In this document: positions 57,196 to 64,000 of the stretch, piece by piece
Layout: every line of letters starts with the position of its first letter
How positions within the stretch are numbered: the stretch's first letter is position 1
Assembly: GCF_014268745.2 (NCBI RefSeq)
Contig: NZ_JABWRB020000001.1
Coordinates: forward strand, 2,294,001-2,358,000
Length of the DNA stretch: 64,000 nucleotides
Source of the DNA: Pseudomonas zanjanensis
GTDB lineage: Bacteria; Pseudomonadota; Gammaproteobacteria; Pseudomonadales; Pseudomonadaceae
Direction: 5' to 3'
Translations under genes and position numbers: made by a program
The notes under the pieces: generated by a model
Seen by the model: only the letters and a program-made list of their open reading frames with translations
Databases searched by the model: none
Told to the model about the DNA's origin: nothing

Positions 57196-58365
57196 ATGTC
57201 CAAGACTCCTTTCGTCACACTGGGCCTGTTGGTCGGCGCGCTGCTGCTCAGTGGTTGTGATAGCGCCTCGAACCCGCAAGCCTCCGCCCCGCTGCCCAGT
57301 GTGCGTGTGGAAACCGTCCAGGCCCGGCCATTGTCGATCAGCAACGAACTGAGCGGGCGGATCGCCGCGCCACGGGTCGCCGAAGTCCGGGCGCGGGTGG
57401 CCGGCGTGGTCTTGCAGCGAGTGTTCCATGAGGGCCGCGACGTCAAGCAGGGCGAGGTGCTGTTTCGCATCGATCCGGCGCCGTTCAAGGCCGACCTGGA
57501 CAGTGCCGAGGCGGCGTTGCGCAAGGCCGAGGCCAATGCGTTCCAGGCCCGCTTGCAAGCCCAGCGTTATGCCCAGTTGATCGATGACAAGGCGATCAGT
57601 GGCCAGGACTACGACAACGCCCGGGCCAACGTGCGCCAGACGGCCGCTGACGTCGCCGCCAGCAAGGCTGCGGTGGAACGGGCGAAACTGAACCTGGGGT
57701 ATGCCACGGTGACCGCGCCGATTTCCGGGCGCATCGGCCGCGCCCTGGTGACGGAAGGTGCCTTGGTGGGGCAGAACGAAAGCACGCCGTTGGCGCTGAT
57801 CCAGCAACTGGACCCGATCCACGCCGACCTCACGCAATCGACCCGCGAACTCAACGACCTGCGCCGCGCCTTTCGTGCAGGTCAGTTGCAAGCAGTCGGC
57901 CAGGGCCAGGCCAAGGCCACCTTGATCCAGGACGACGGCAGCCCTTACCCGTTGCCCGGCAAGTTGCTGTTCACCGACCTCAGTGTCGACCCGAGCACCG
58001 GCCAGATCACCTTGCGCAGCGAATTCCCCAACCCCGACCTGGACCTGCTGCCGGGCAGCTTCATCCGCGTGCGCCTCGAACAAGCGGTCAACAGCCAAGG
58101 CATCACCGTGCCGCAACGGGCCATCCTGCGTGACAGCGCCGGGGTCGCCCAGGTGTTGCTGCTGGACGCCGAGCAAAAGGTCAGCCAGCAACCGGTGCAA
58201 CTGGGCGCCGCGCAAAACGATCGCTGGGTCGTTACCCACGGCTTGAAACCCGGCGACCGCATCGTCATCGAAGGCCTGCAACACGCCCGTCCCGGCGAGC
58301 AAGTCCGGGTCGACGACTCCCCACTTCCCCTCGCCCAGGTTCCCGGGCCACAGGCAGGACACTAA
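57196..58365 (+). CDS. RND efflux periplasmic adaptor, MexC-like
   Basis: 389 residues. A lipoprotein signal ends at LLLSGC (Cys 21), so the protein is anchored to the inner membrane. The lipoyl half-motif RVAGVVLQRVFHEGRDVKQG, alpha-helical hairpin (KADLDSAEAALRKAEANAFQ) and TAPISGRIGRALVTEGALVG are typical of AcrA/MexA family adaptors. The last two stretches look closest to MexC as I remember it. GGGGAAG lies before the ATG. It connects the RND pump 3 bases downstream to an outer-membrane channel. Confidence 0.92.
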   Translation: MSKTPFVTLGLLVGALLLSGCDSASNPQASAPLPSVRVETVQARPLSISNELSGRIAAPRVAEVRARVAGVVLQRVFHEGRDVKQGEVLFRIDPAPFKADLDSAEAALRKAEANAFQARLQAQRYAQLIDDKAISGQDYDNARANVRQTAADVAASKAAVERAKLNLGYATVTAPISGRIGRALVTEGALVGQNESTPLALIQQLDPIHADLTQSTRELNDLRRAFRAGQLQAVGQGQAKATLIQDDGSPYPLPGKLLFTDLSVDPSTGQITLRSEFPNPDLDLLPGSFIRVRLEQAVNSQGITVPQRAILRDSAGVAQVLLLDAEQKVSQQPVQLGAAQNDRWVVTHGLKPGDRIVIEGLQHARPGEQVRVDDSPLPLAQVPGPQAGH

Positions 58366-58368
58366 GCC

Positions 58369-61300
58369 ATGCCGCAATTCTTCATCGACCGTCCGGTGTT
58401 CGCCTGGGTCGTCGCCTTGTTCATTCTGTTGTCCGGTGTCCTGGCCATTCCACAACTGCCGGTGGCCCAATACCCGGTCGTGGCGCCGCCACAGATCGAG
58501 ATCTACACGGTATATCCGGGCGCTTCGGCGCAAACCGTGGACGAAAGCGTGGTCAGCCTGATCGAGGAAGAACTCAACGGCGCCGACAACCTGCTGTACT
58601 TCGAATCCCAAAGCAGCCTGGGCAGCGCCACCATCACCGCGACCTTCCAGCCCGGGACCAACCCGGAACTGGCCCAGGTCGATGTGCAGAACCGCCTCAA
58701 GGCGGTGGAGTCGCGCCTGCCGCAAGCGGTCACGCAGCAGGGCTTGCAGGTGGACAAAGTCTCGGCCGGCTTCCTGCTGCTGATCACCCTCACCTCCAAC
58801 GACGGCAAGCTCGACGACGTGGCCCTCAGCGACTACCTGGCGCGCAACGTGATGAACGAGATCAAGCGCCTGGACGGTGTCGGCAAGGCCCAGCTGTACG
58901 GCGCCGAGCGGGCCATGCGGATCTGGATCGACCCCCGGAAACTGGTGGGTTTCAACCTGACCCCGGCCGACGTCAACGCCGCCATCGTGGCGCAGAATGC
59001 CCAGGTGTCGGCCGGCAGCCTGGGGGATCTGCCGAGCCGCAGCACCCAGGAAATCACCGCGACCATCGTCGTCAAAGGCCAGCTCAATACGCCGCAGGAG
59101 TTCGCCGACATCGTACTCAAAGCCAACCCCGATGGCTCGACGGTGCGCATCGCCGACGTGGCACGGGTGGAAATCGGCAGCCAGGAATACCAGTTTTCCA
59201 CGCGCCTGAACGGCAAGCCATCCACTGCCGTGGCGGTGCAACTCTCACCGGGCGCCAACGCGTTGAACACCGCGACCCTGGTGCGCAACAAGATGGATGA
59301 GCTGTCGCGCTACTTCCCGGCCGGCGTGGAATACAAGATCCCCTACGACACCTCGCCGTTCGTCAAAGTCTCGATCACCAAGGTGATCTATACCCTCGGC
59401 GAAGCGATGCTGCTGGTGTTCGCGGTGATGTTCCTGTTCCTGCAGAACATTCGCTACACGCTGATCCCGACATTGGTGGTGCCGGTGGCGCTGATGGGCA
59501 CCTTCGCGACGATGCTGGCGCTGGGGTTCTCGATCAACGTGCTGACCATGTTCGGCATGGTGCTGGCCATCGGCATCCTGGTGGACGACGCCATCGTGGT
59601 GGTGGAGAACGTCGAGCGAATCATGGCCCAGGAAGGCTTGTCGCCCAAGGAAGCCACGCGCAAGGCCATGGGGCAGATCACCGGTGCGATCATCGGCATT
59701 ACCCTGGTGCTGGTGGCGGTGTTCATTCCCATGGCGTTCATGCAGGGCTCGGTGGGGGTGATTTACCAACAGTTCTCGCTGTCGATGGCGACGTCGATTT
59801 TGTTCTCGGCCTTTCTCGCCCTGACCTTGACCCCGGCACTTTGCGCGACCTTGCTCAAACCGGTCGCCCAAGGTGATCACCACGGCAAAAACGGTTTCTT
59901 CGGCTGGTTCAACCGTGGTTTCGACCGATTCGGCGACCGCTATCAAGGATGGGTGGCCTACGCGCTGAAACGCAGCGGCCGATACCTGCTGATCTACGGC
60001 GTGCTGCTGGTGGGCATGGGCCTGCTGTTCAGTCGCCTGCCCTCCTCGTTCCTGCCGGTGGAAGACCAGGGCTACACCATCACCGACATCCAGCTGCCAC
60101 CGGGCGCGAGCAAAAACCGGACGGTGCAGGTGGTGGAGCAGATCGAGGCGCACAACGCCGGTGAGCCGGGGGTCGGCGACAGCACGGTCATCCTCGGTTT
60201 CAGTTTCTCCGGCAGCGGGCAGAACGCGGCCCTGGCGTTCACCACCCTCAAGGACTGGTCGCAACGCGGCGCCGAGGACTCGGCGGCGTCCATCGCCGAC
60301 CGCGCGAACCTGGCACTGAGTCAGATCAAGGACGCCATGGCGTTCTCGGTGTTGCCGCCGCCCGTGGACGGCCTGGGCACCTCCAGCGGTTTCGAGTTCC
60401 GCTTGCAGGACCGTGGCGGCCTCGGCCACGCCACGCTGATGCAGGCCCGCAGCGAATTGCTCGCCGCCGCCGAAAAAAGCCCGATGCTGATCAATGTCCG
60501 CGAAAGCGCCCTGGCGGAGGCGCCGCAGGTGCAACTTGAAGTCGACCGCAAGCAAGCCAATGCCCTGGGCATTTCCTTCGCCGACGTCGGCGGTGTGTTG
60601 TCCACGGCGGTGGGTTCGGCCTACATCAACGACTTCCCCAACCAGGGGCGGATGCAGCGGGTGGTGGTGCAGGCCGAGGGCGACCAGCGCAGCCAGGTCG
60701 AGGATTTGTTGAAGATTCACGTGCGTAACAGCAGCGGGAAAATGGTGCCGTTGTCGGCCTTCGTCCAGGCCCGCTGGACCCAGGGGCCGGCGCAATTGAC
60801 CCGCTACAACGGCTATCCGGCGGTGAGCATTTCCGGCGAACCGGCACCGGGTTACAGCACCGGGCAGGCCATGGCTGAAATCGAACGGTTGGTGGCCCAA
60901 GGGCCGACGGGCCTGGGCCAGGAATGGACCGGGTTGTCCTTGCAGGAACGTTTGTCCGGCAGCCAGGCGCCGATCCTGCTGGGCCTGTCGCTGCTGGTGG
61001 TGTTCCTGTGCCTGGCGGCGCTGTACGAGAGTTGGTCGATCCCGACCTCGGTGTTGCTGGTGGTGCCGCTGGGTGTGCTCGGCGCGGTGCTGGCCGTGTC
61101 GTTGCGCGGCATGCCCAACGATGTGTTCTTCAAGATCGGGCTGATCACCATCATCGGCCTGTCGGCAAAGAACGCGATCCTGATCATCGAGTTCGCCAAG
61201 AGCCTGTACGACGATGGGCATGACCTGATCGACGCCACGCTCCAGGCCGCCCGCCTGCGCCTGCGACCGATCATCATGACGTCCCTGGCGTTCATCCTCG

Positions 61301-61464
61301 GCGTGGTGCCGCTGGCAATCGCCACCGGTGCCAGCTCGGCGAGCCAGCAGGCCATCGGCACCGGGGTGATCGGCGGCATGATCACCGCCACACTGGCGGT
61401 GGTGTTCGTGCCGGTGTTTTTCGTGGTGGTGATGAAGCGTGTCAGGCGTGTTGATTCAAAATAA
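58369..61464 (+). CDS. RND multidrug efflux pump, HAE1 family (MexD-like)
   Basis: 1031 residues, the usual HAE1 length. The N-terminus MPQFFIDRPVFAWVVALFIL is diagnostic. The proton-relay Asp pair is in AIGILVDDAIVVVENVERIM and the partner Lys in GLSAKNAILIIEFAKSLYDD. Two large periplasmic loops and twelve spans are present. With MexC-like adaptor similarity it may be a MexCD-type pump, but pairing by memory is uncertain. No outer-membrane factor or regulator gene adjoins it, so it would borrow a TolC/OprM-type channel. Confidence 0.93.
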   Translation: MPQFFIDRPVFAWVVALFILLSGVLAIPQLPVAQYPVVAPPQIEIYTVYPGASAQTVDESVVSLIEEELNGADNLLYFESQSSLGSATITATFQPGTNPELAQVDVQNRLKAVESRLPQAVTQQGLQVDKVSAGFLLLITLTSNDGKLDDVALSDYLARNVMNEIKRLDGVGKAQLYGAERAMRIWIDPRKLVGFNLTPADVNAAIVAQNAQVSAGSLGDLPSRSTQEITATIVVKGQLNTPQEFADIVLKANPDGSTVRIADVARVEIGSQEYQFSTRLNGKPSTAVAVQLSPGANALNTATLVRNKMDELSRYFPAGVEYKIPYDTSPFVKVSITKVIYTLGEAMLLVFAVMFLFLQNIRYTLIPTLVVPVALMGTFATMLALGFSINVLTMFGMVLAIGILVDDAIVVVENVERIMAQEGLSPKEATRKAMGQITGAIIGITLVLVAVFIPMAFMQGSVGVIYQQFSLSMATSILFSAFLALTLTPALCATLLKPVAQGDHHGKNGFFGWFNRGFDRFGDRYQGWVAYALKRSGRYLLIYGVLLVGMGLLFSRLPSSFLPVEDQGYTITDIQLPPGASKNRTVQVVEQIEAHNAGEPGVGDSTVILGFSFSGSGQNAALAFTTLKDWSQRGAEDSAASIADRANLALSQIKDAMAFSVLPPPVDGLGTSSGFEFRLQDRGGLGHATLMQARSELLAAAEKSPMLINVRESALAEAPQVQLEVDRKQANALGISFADVGGVLSTAVGSAYINDFPNQGRMQRVVVQAEGDQRSQVEDLLKIHVRNSSGKMVPLSAFVQARWTQGPAQLTRYNGYPAVSISGEPAPGYSTGQAMAEIERLVAQGPTGLGQEWTGLSLQERLSGSQAPILLGLSLLVVFLCLAALYESWSIPTSVLLVVPLGVLGAVLAVSLRGMPNDVFFKIGLITIIGLSAKNAILIIEFAKSLYDDGHDLIDATLQAARLRLRPIIMTSLAFILGVVPLAIATGASSASQQAIGTGVIGGMITATLAVVFVPVFFVVVMKRVRRVDSK

Positions 61465-61478
61465 GGCCCGGCCGGGCC
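61465..61478. other. GC palindrome after the RND pump stop
   Basis: GGCCCGGCCGGGCC is a perfect 14-base palindrome beginning right after the pump stop codon, before the REPIN array. It has no T-run and too short a loop to be a standard terminator; it may be a degraded hairpin or a chance GC palindrome. Confidence 0.4.
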
Positions 61479-61481
61479 ACT

Positions 61482-62247
61482 GCTATCGCGAGCAAGCTTT
61501 GCTCCCACAGGGATTTGAGTTGAACGCCTATCCGGCGGTCACCCGGGACAAACTGTGGGAGCGGGCTTGCTCGCGAAGAGGCCGGCACATTCAACATCTT
61601 CATTGACTGTGATGCCGCCTTCGCGAGCAGGCTCGCTCCCACAGGGATTTGAGTTGAACTCCTATCCGGCGATCACCCGGGACAATTGTGGGAGCGGGCT
61701 TGCTCGCGAAGAGGCCGGCACATTCAACATCTTCATTGACTGTGATGCCGCCTTCGCGAGCAAGCCCGCTCCCACAGGGGATCTTCAGCAGGCACAATAT
61801 CCGCGTGTATCGGAAGTCCTTCTGTGGGAGCGGGCTTGCTCGCGAAGAGGCCGGCACATTCAACATCTTTATTGACTGTGACGCCGCCTTCGCGAGCAGG
61901 CTCGCTCCCACAGGGATTTGAGTTGAACGCCTATCCGGCGATCACCCGGGACAATTGTGGGAGCGGGCTTGCTCGCGAAGAGGCCAGCACATTCAACATC
62001 TTTATTGACTGTGACGCCGCCTTCGCGAGCAGGCTCGCTCCCACAGGGATCTGAGTTGAACGCCTATCCGGCGGTCACCCGGGACAATTGTGTGGGGCTT
62101 GCTCGCGAAGAGGCCGGCACATTCAACATCTTCATTGACTGTGACGCCGCCTTCGCGAGCAAGCCCGCTCCCACAGGGGATCTTCAGCAGGCACAATATC
62201 CGCGTGCATCGGAAGTCCTTCTGTGGGAGCGAGCCTGCTCGCGAAGA
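61482..62247. repeat. REPIN array with two alternating spacers
   Basis: Five REPINs and two half-units of the GTGGGAGCGGGCTTGCTCGC family fill the 800-base gap between the pump and the next gene. Left arms begin at about 61554, 61687, 61823, 61956 and 62091, then a single arm at 62222. Spacers are of two kinds: one contains GAACGCCTATCCGGCGATCA, the other GGATCTTCAGCAGGCA. The fifth unit lacks four bases of the arm (TGTGGGGCTTGCTCG). Frames open through it are repeat translations. Confidence 0.92.
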
Positions 62248-62265
62248 CGGCCGCAAGCCCAATGA

Positions 62266-63114
62266 TCAGTCCGCCTGCACGGTGACCTGACACTGTTCGC
62301 CCAAGCCTTCAATACCCAAGCGCATGGTCTGGCCCGGGCGCAGGAACACCGGGTTGGGCTTGATGCCCAGCCCAACACCCGGGGGCGTCCCGGTGGAAAT
62401 CACATCCCCCGGTTGCAGGCTCATGCAGCGGCTCAGGTAGGCGATCAGTTGCGGCACGCTGAAGATCAGCGTCCGGGTATTGCCGTTTTGATAGCGATGC
62501 CCGTCGACTTCCAGCCACAGATCCAGCGTATGGGGGTCGGCGATTTCGTCCCGGGTCACCAGCCAGGGTCCAAGGGGGCCGAAGGTGTCGAAGCCCTTGC
62601 CCTTGTCCCAGGTGCCGCCGCGCTCCAGCTGCCACTCACGCTCCGACACATCGTTGATGACGCAATAACCGGCGACATGCTCCATGGCATTGGCTTCGTC
62701 GATGTAGCGCCCGCCCTTGCCGATGACCACGCCCAACTCGACTTCCCAATCGGTCTTGAGCGAGCCACGGGGGATCTGGACGTCGTCGTTCGGCCCGCAA
62801 ATGGCACTGGTCCATTTATTGAAAATGATCGGCTCTTTCGGCACGTCCATGTTCGACTCGGCGGCATGGTCGGCGTAGTTCAGGCCAATGCAGATGAATT
62901 TGCCGACCTGGCCGACACAGGCCCCGATGCGCGGCTGGCCGGTAACGAGCGGCAGGCTGCGGGGGTCGAGGGCGGCGAGACGCGCCAGGCTTTCCGGGCC
63001 CAAGGCCTGCCCGGCGATGTCCGGCACGTGGCCCGACAGGTCGCGGATCTGCTTGTCTTCATCCAACAGCCCGGGTTTTTCCGAACCTTTTTCGCCGTAA
63101 CGCAACAGTTTCAT
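62266..63114 (-). CDS. FAH-family hydrolase, deoxy-sugar-acid type
   Basis: 282 residues, fumarylacetoacetate hydrolase fold. KFICIGLNYADHAAESNM, PIIFNKWTSAICGPND, the metal site DWEVELGVVIGKGG and GYCVINDVSEREWQ are strongly conserved in this family; GDVISTGTPPGVGLG closes the active site. This subgroup includes 2,4-diketo-3-deoxy-L-fuconate and L-rhamnonate hydrolases and the so-called ureidoglycolate lyases. The SDR and MFS genes next to it favour sugar-acid breakdown to pyruvate and lactate. Confidence 0.88.
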   Translation of the reverse strand: MKLLRYGEKGSEKPGLLDEDKQIRDLSGHVPDIAGQALGPESLARLAALDPRSLPLVTGQPRIGACVGQVGKFICIGLNYADHAAESNMDVPKEPIIFNKWTSAICGPNDDVQIPRGSLKTDWEVELGVVIGKGGRYIDEANAMEHVAGYCVINDVSEREWQLERGGTWDKGKGFDTFGPLGPWLVTRDEIADPHTLDLWLEVDGHRYQNGNTRTLIFSVPQLIAYLSRCMSLQPGDVISTGTPPGVGLGIKPNPVFLRPGQTMRLGIEGLGEQCQVTVQAD

Positions 63115-63139
63115 GAAGTGCTCCTGCTCAAGGGATAAT

Positions 63140-63880
63140 TCAGAGGCTCATGCCGCCATCAATCACATGGACCGTCCCGGTGGTGTAGGCGGACGCGTCG
63201 CTGCCCAGGTACAACGCCAATTGCGCGATTTCCTCGGTGAGGCCAATACGTCCCATGGGCTGGCGGTCGAGAAACTGCCGATAGACCTCTGCTTCTTCGA
63301 CACCTTGTCGCGCAGCCTGGTCGGCGATGCGCTGGCGTAGCGAAGGCGAGTCCACCGTGCCGGGGCAGATGGCGTTGCAGCGAATGCCCTGGCCGACAAA
63401 GTCGATGGCGACGGATTTGGTCAGCCCCACCACCGCCGCCTTGCTGGCAGCATAGGCGAAACGATTGGGCACGCCCTTGATACTGGACGCGACCGACGAC
63501 ATGTTGATGATCGAGCCGCCGCCACGGGCCAGCATGCCCGGCAGGAACGCGCGGATCATGCGGTACATGGCCGTGACATTGAGGTCCATCGAACGTGCCC
63601 AGGACGCTTCATCGCATTCCAGGATGTTGCCGCTGTGCACAAAGCCGGCGCAGTTGAACAGCACGTCCAGCCCGCCGATGTGGTCGCGAGCAGCGTCGAT
63701 GGCATCGGCCGAGGTGACATCCAGGATCATCGGCGTGACCCCATCGATGCCCGCCAGTGCGCGAATGTCGATGTCGCTGGCAAACACCTCGGCGCCGGCC
63801 TGGGCGAATGCCACCGCGCTAGCCAAGCCGATGCCTTGCCCGGCCGCCGTCACCAGGACTCGCTTGTTTTGCAGACTCAT
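63140..63880 (-). CDS. SDR, 2-keto-3-deoxy-L-fuconate dehydrogenase-like
   Basis: 246 residues. The cofactor motif TAAGQGIGLASAVAFAQAGA, FNCAGFVHSG and the triad region INMSSVASSIKGVPNRFAYA then ASKAA (Tyr-x-x-x-Lys) are complete. AEVYRQFLDRQPMGRIG and VIDGGMSL match 2-keto-3-deoxy-sugar-acid dehydrogenases of the L-fucose/L-rhamnose routes; hydroxybutyrate dehydrogenase is a related alternative. It would make the diketo acid cleaved by the FAH hydrolase 25 bases downstream. ATG 63878-63880 overlaps the MFS stop (ATGA). Confidence 0.87.
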   Translation of the reverse strand: MSLQNKRVLVTAAGQGIGLASAVAFAQAGAEVFASDIDIRALAGIDGVTPMILDVTSADAIDAARDHIGGLDVLFNCAGFVHSGNILECDEASWARSMDLNVTAMYRMIRAFLPGMLARGGGSIINMSSVASSIKGVPNRFAYAASKAAVVGLTKSVAIDFVGQGIRCNAICPGTVDSPSLRQRIADQAARQGVEEAEVYRQFLDRQPMGRIGLTEEIAQLALYLGSDASAYTTGTVHVIDGGMSL

Positions 63881-64000
63881 GCGGTCTCCAGTTGCGCTGC
63901 CGTGGGCGCGGTCTTGGGCGTCCTGCCGAGCATCGAGGCAGGGATCGCGAGGATCAATCCACCGCTGACCAACAGACACAAGGCCAACACGTAAGTACCG
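63877..64000 (-). CDS. MFS transporter, C-terminal end (partial)
   Basis: Only the last 40 residues are in the window, read from the right edge: TYVLALCLLVSGGLILAIPA and then MLGRTPKTAPTAAQLETA before a TGA that overlaps the SDR start. A final membrane span followed by a short hydrophilic tail with no further domain is typical of ACS-family sugar-acid symporters. The 4-base overlap shows that it belongs to the SDR/FAH operon and is probably its importer. Confidence 0.7.
   Translation of the reverse strand, partial: GTYVLALCLLVSGGLILAIPASMLGRTPKTAPTAAQLETA

Overview
The window is GC-rich chromosomal DNA from a Pseudomonas, most likely of the P. fluorescens complex. This rests on the gene content (Pseudomonas-type catabolic operons, LysR/IclR/AraC/FCD regulators, OprB/LamB-type porins) and on numerous REP/REPIN palindromes of the two families seen in fluorescent pseudomonads (cores GTGGGAGCGGGCTTGCTCGC and GTGGCGAGGGAGCTTGCTCC). 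No rRNA, tRNA, phage, insertion sequence or CRISPR array was seen. Nearly all of the window is accessory nutrition: regulator, transporter and enzyme modules separated by REPINs.

Layout. 0-0.3 kb: tail of a DCC-family protein, then three tandem 180-bp REPINs. 0.85-7.5 kb: D-xylose locus, xylR divergent from xylA-xylF-(REPIN)-xylG-xylH. 7.5-9.2 kb: LysE-type exporter divergent from a GcvA-type LysR gene. 9.5-10.1 kb: a promoter, a long structured leader ending in a terminator-like hairpin, and a small protein gene. 10.3-18.6 kb: hexuronate/aldonate operon kdgK-manD-Zn-ADH-MFS-uxuB-uxuA with a divergent IclR gene and two KdgR-type boxes; the enzyme set fits L-gulonate to fructuronate to mannonate to KDG to KDPG. 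19.5-28.0 kb: sucrose locus, a ScrY-like porin divergent from SBP-permease-permease-ATPase-GH32-LacI, with a LacI-type operator in the shared intergenic region.

28.2-32.1 kb: TetR gene divergent from an Old Yellow Enzyme, an SDR and a quinone-oxidoreductase-like gene (electrophile detoxification type). 32.1-36.9 kb: FCD regulator, polar amino acid ABC transporter and a cytoplasmic-type gamma-glutamyltransferase homologue. 37.3-38.2 kb: EutR-like AraC gene. 38.4-48.7 kb: a nine-gene operon (ThDP enzyme, aldehyde dehydrogenase, atypical SDR, seven-repeat BNR propeller, VOC protein, AA_synth protein, alpha/beta hydrolase, flavin hydroxylase, FAH-type hydratase) with a divergent IclR gene. It looks like an undescribed aromatic or heteroaromatic catabolic route and is the best candidate for a new system here. 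48.9-54.6 kb: APC permease, aldehyde dehydrogenase, class III aminotransferase and porin, probably amine or omega-amino acid catabolism, followed by a dCache chemoreceptor (55.1-57.1 kb). 57.2-61.5 kb: MexCD-like RND pump without its own outer-membrane channel. 61.5-62.2 kb: REPIN array. 62.3-64 kb: FAH-family hydrolase, SDR and the end of an MFS gene, resembling non-phosphorylative deoxy-sugar-acid catabolism.

All functions are inferred from reading translated sequence and gene order; no database search was run. Start codons were chosen from ribosome-binding sites, domain starts and operon overlaps.
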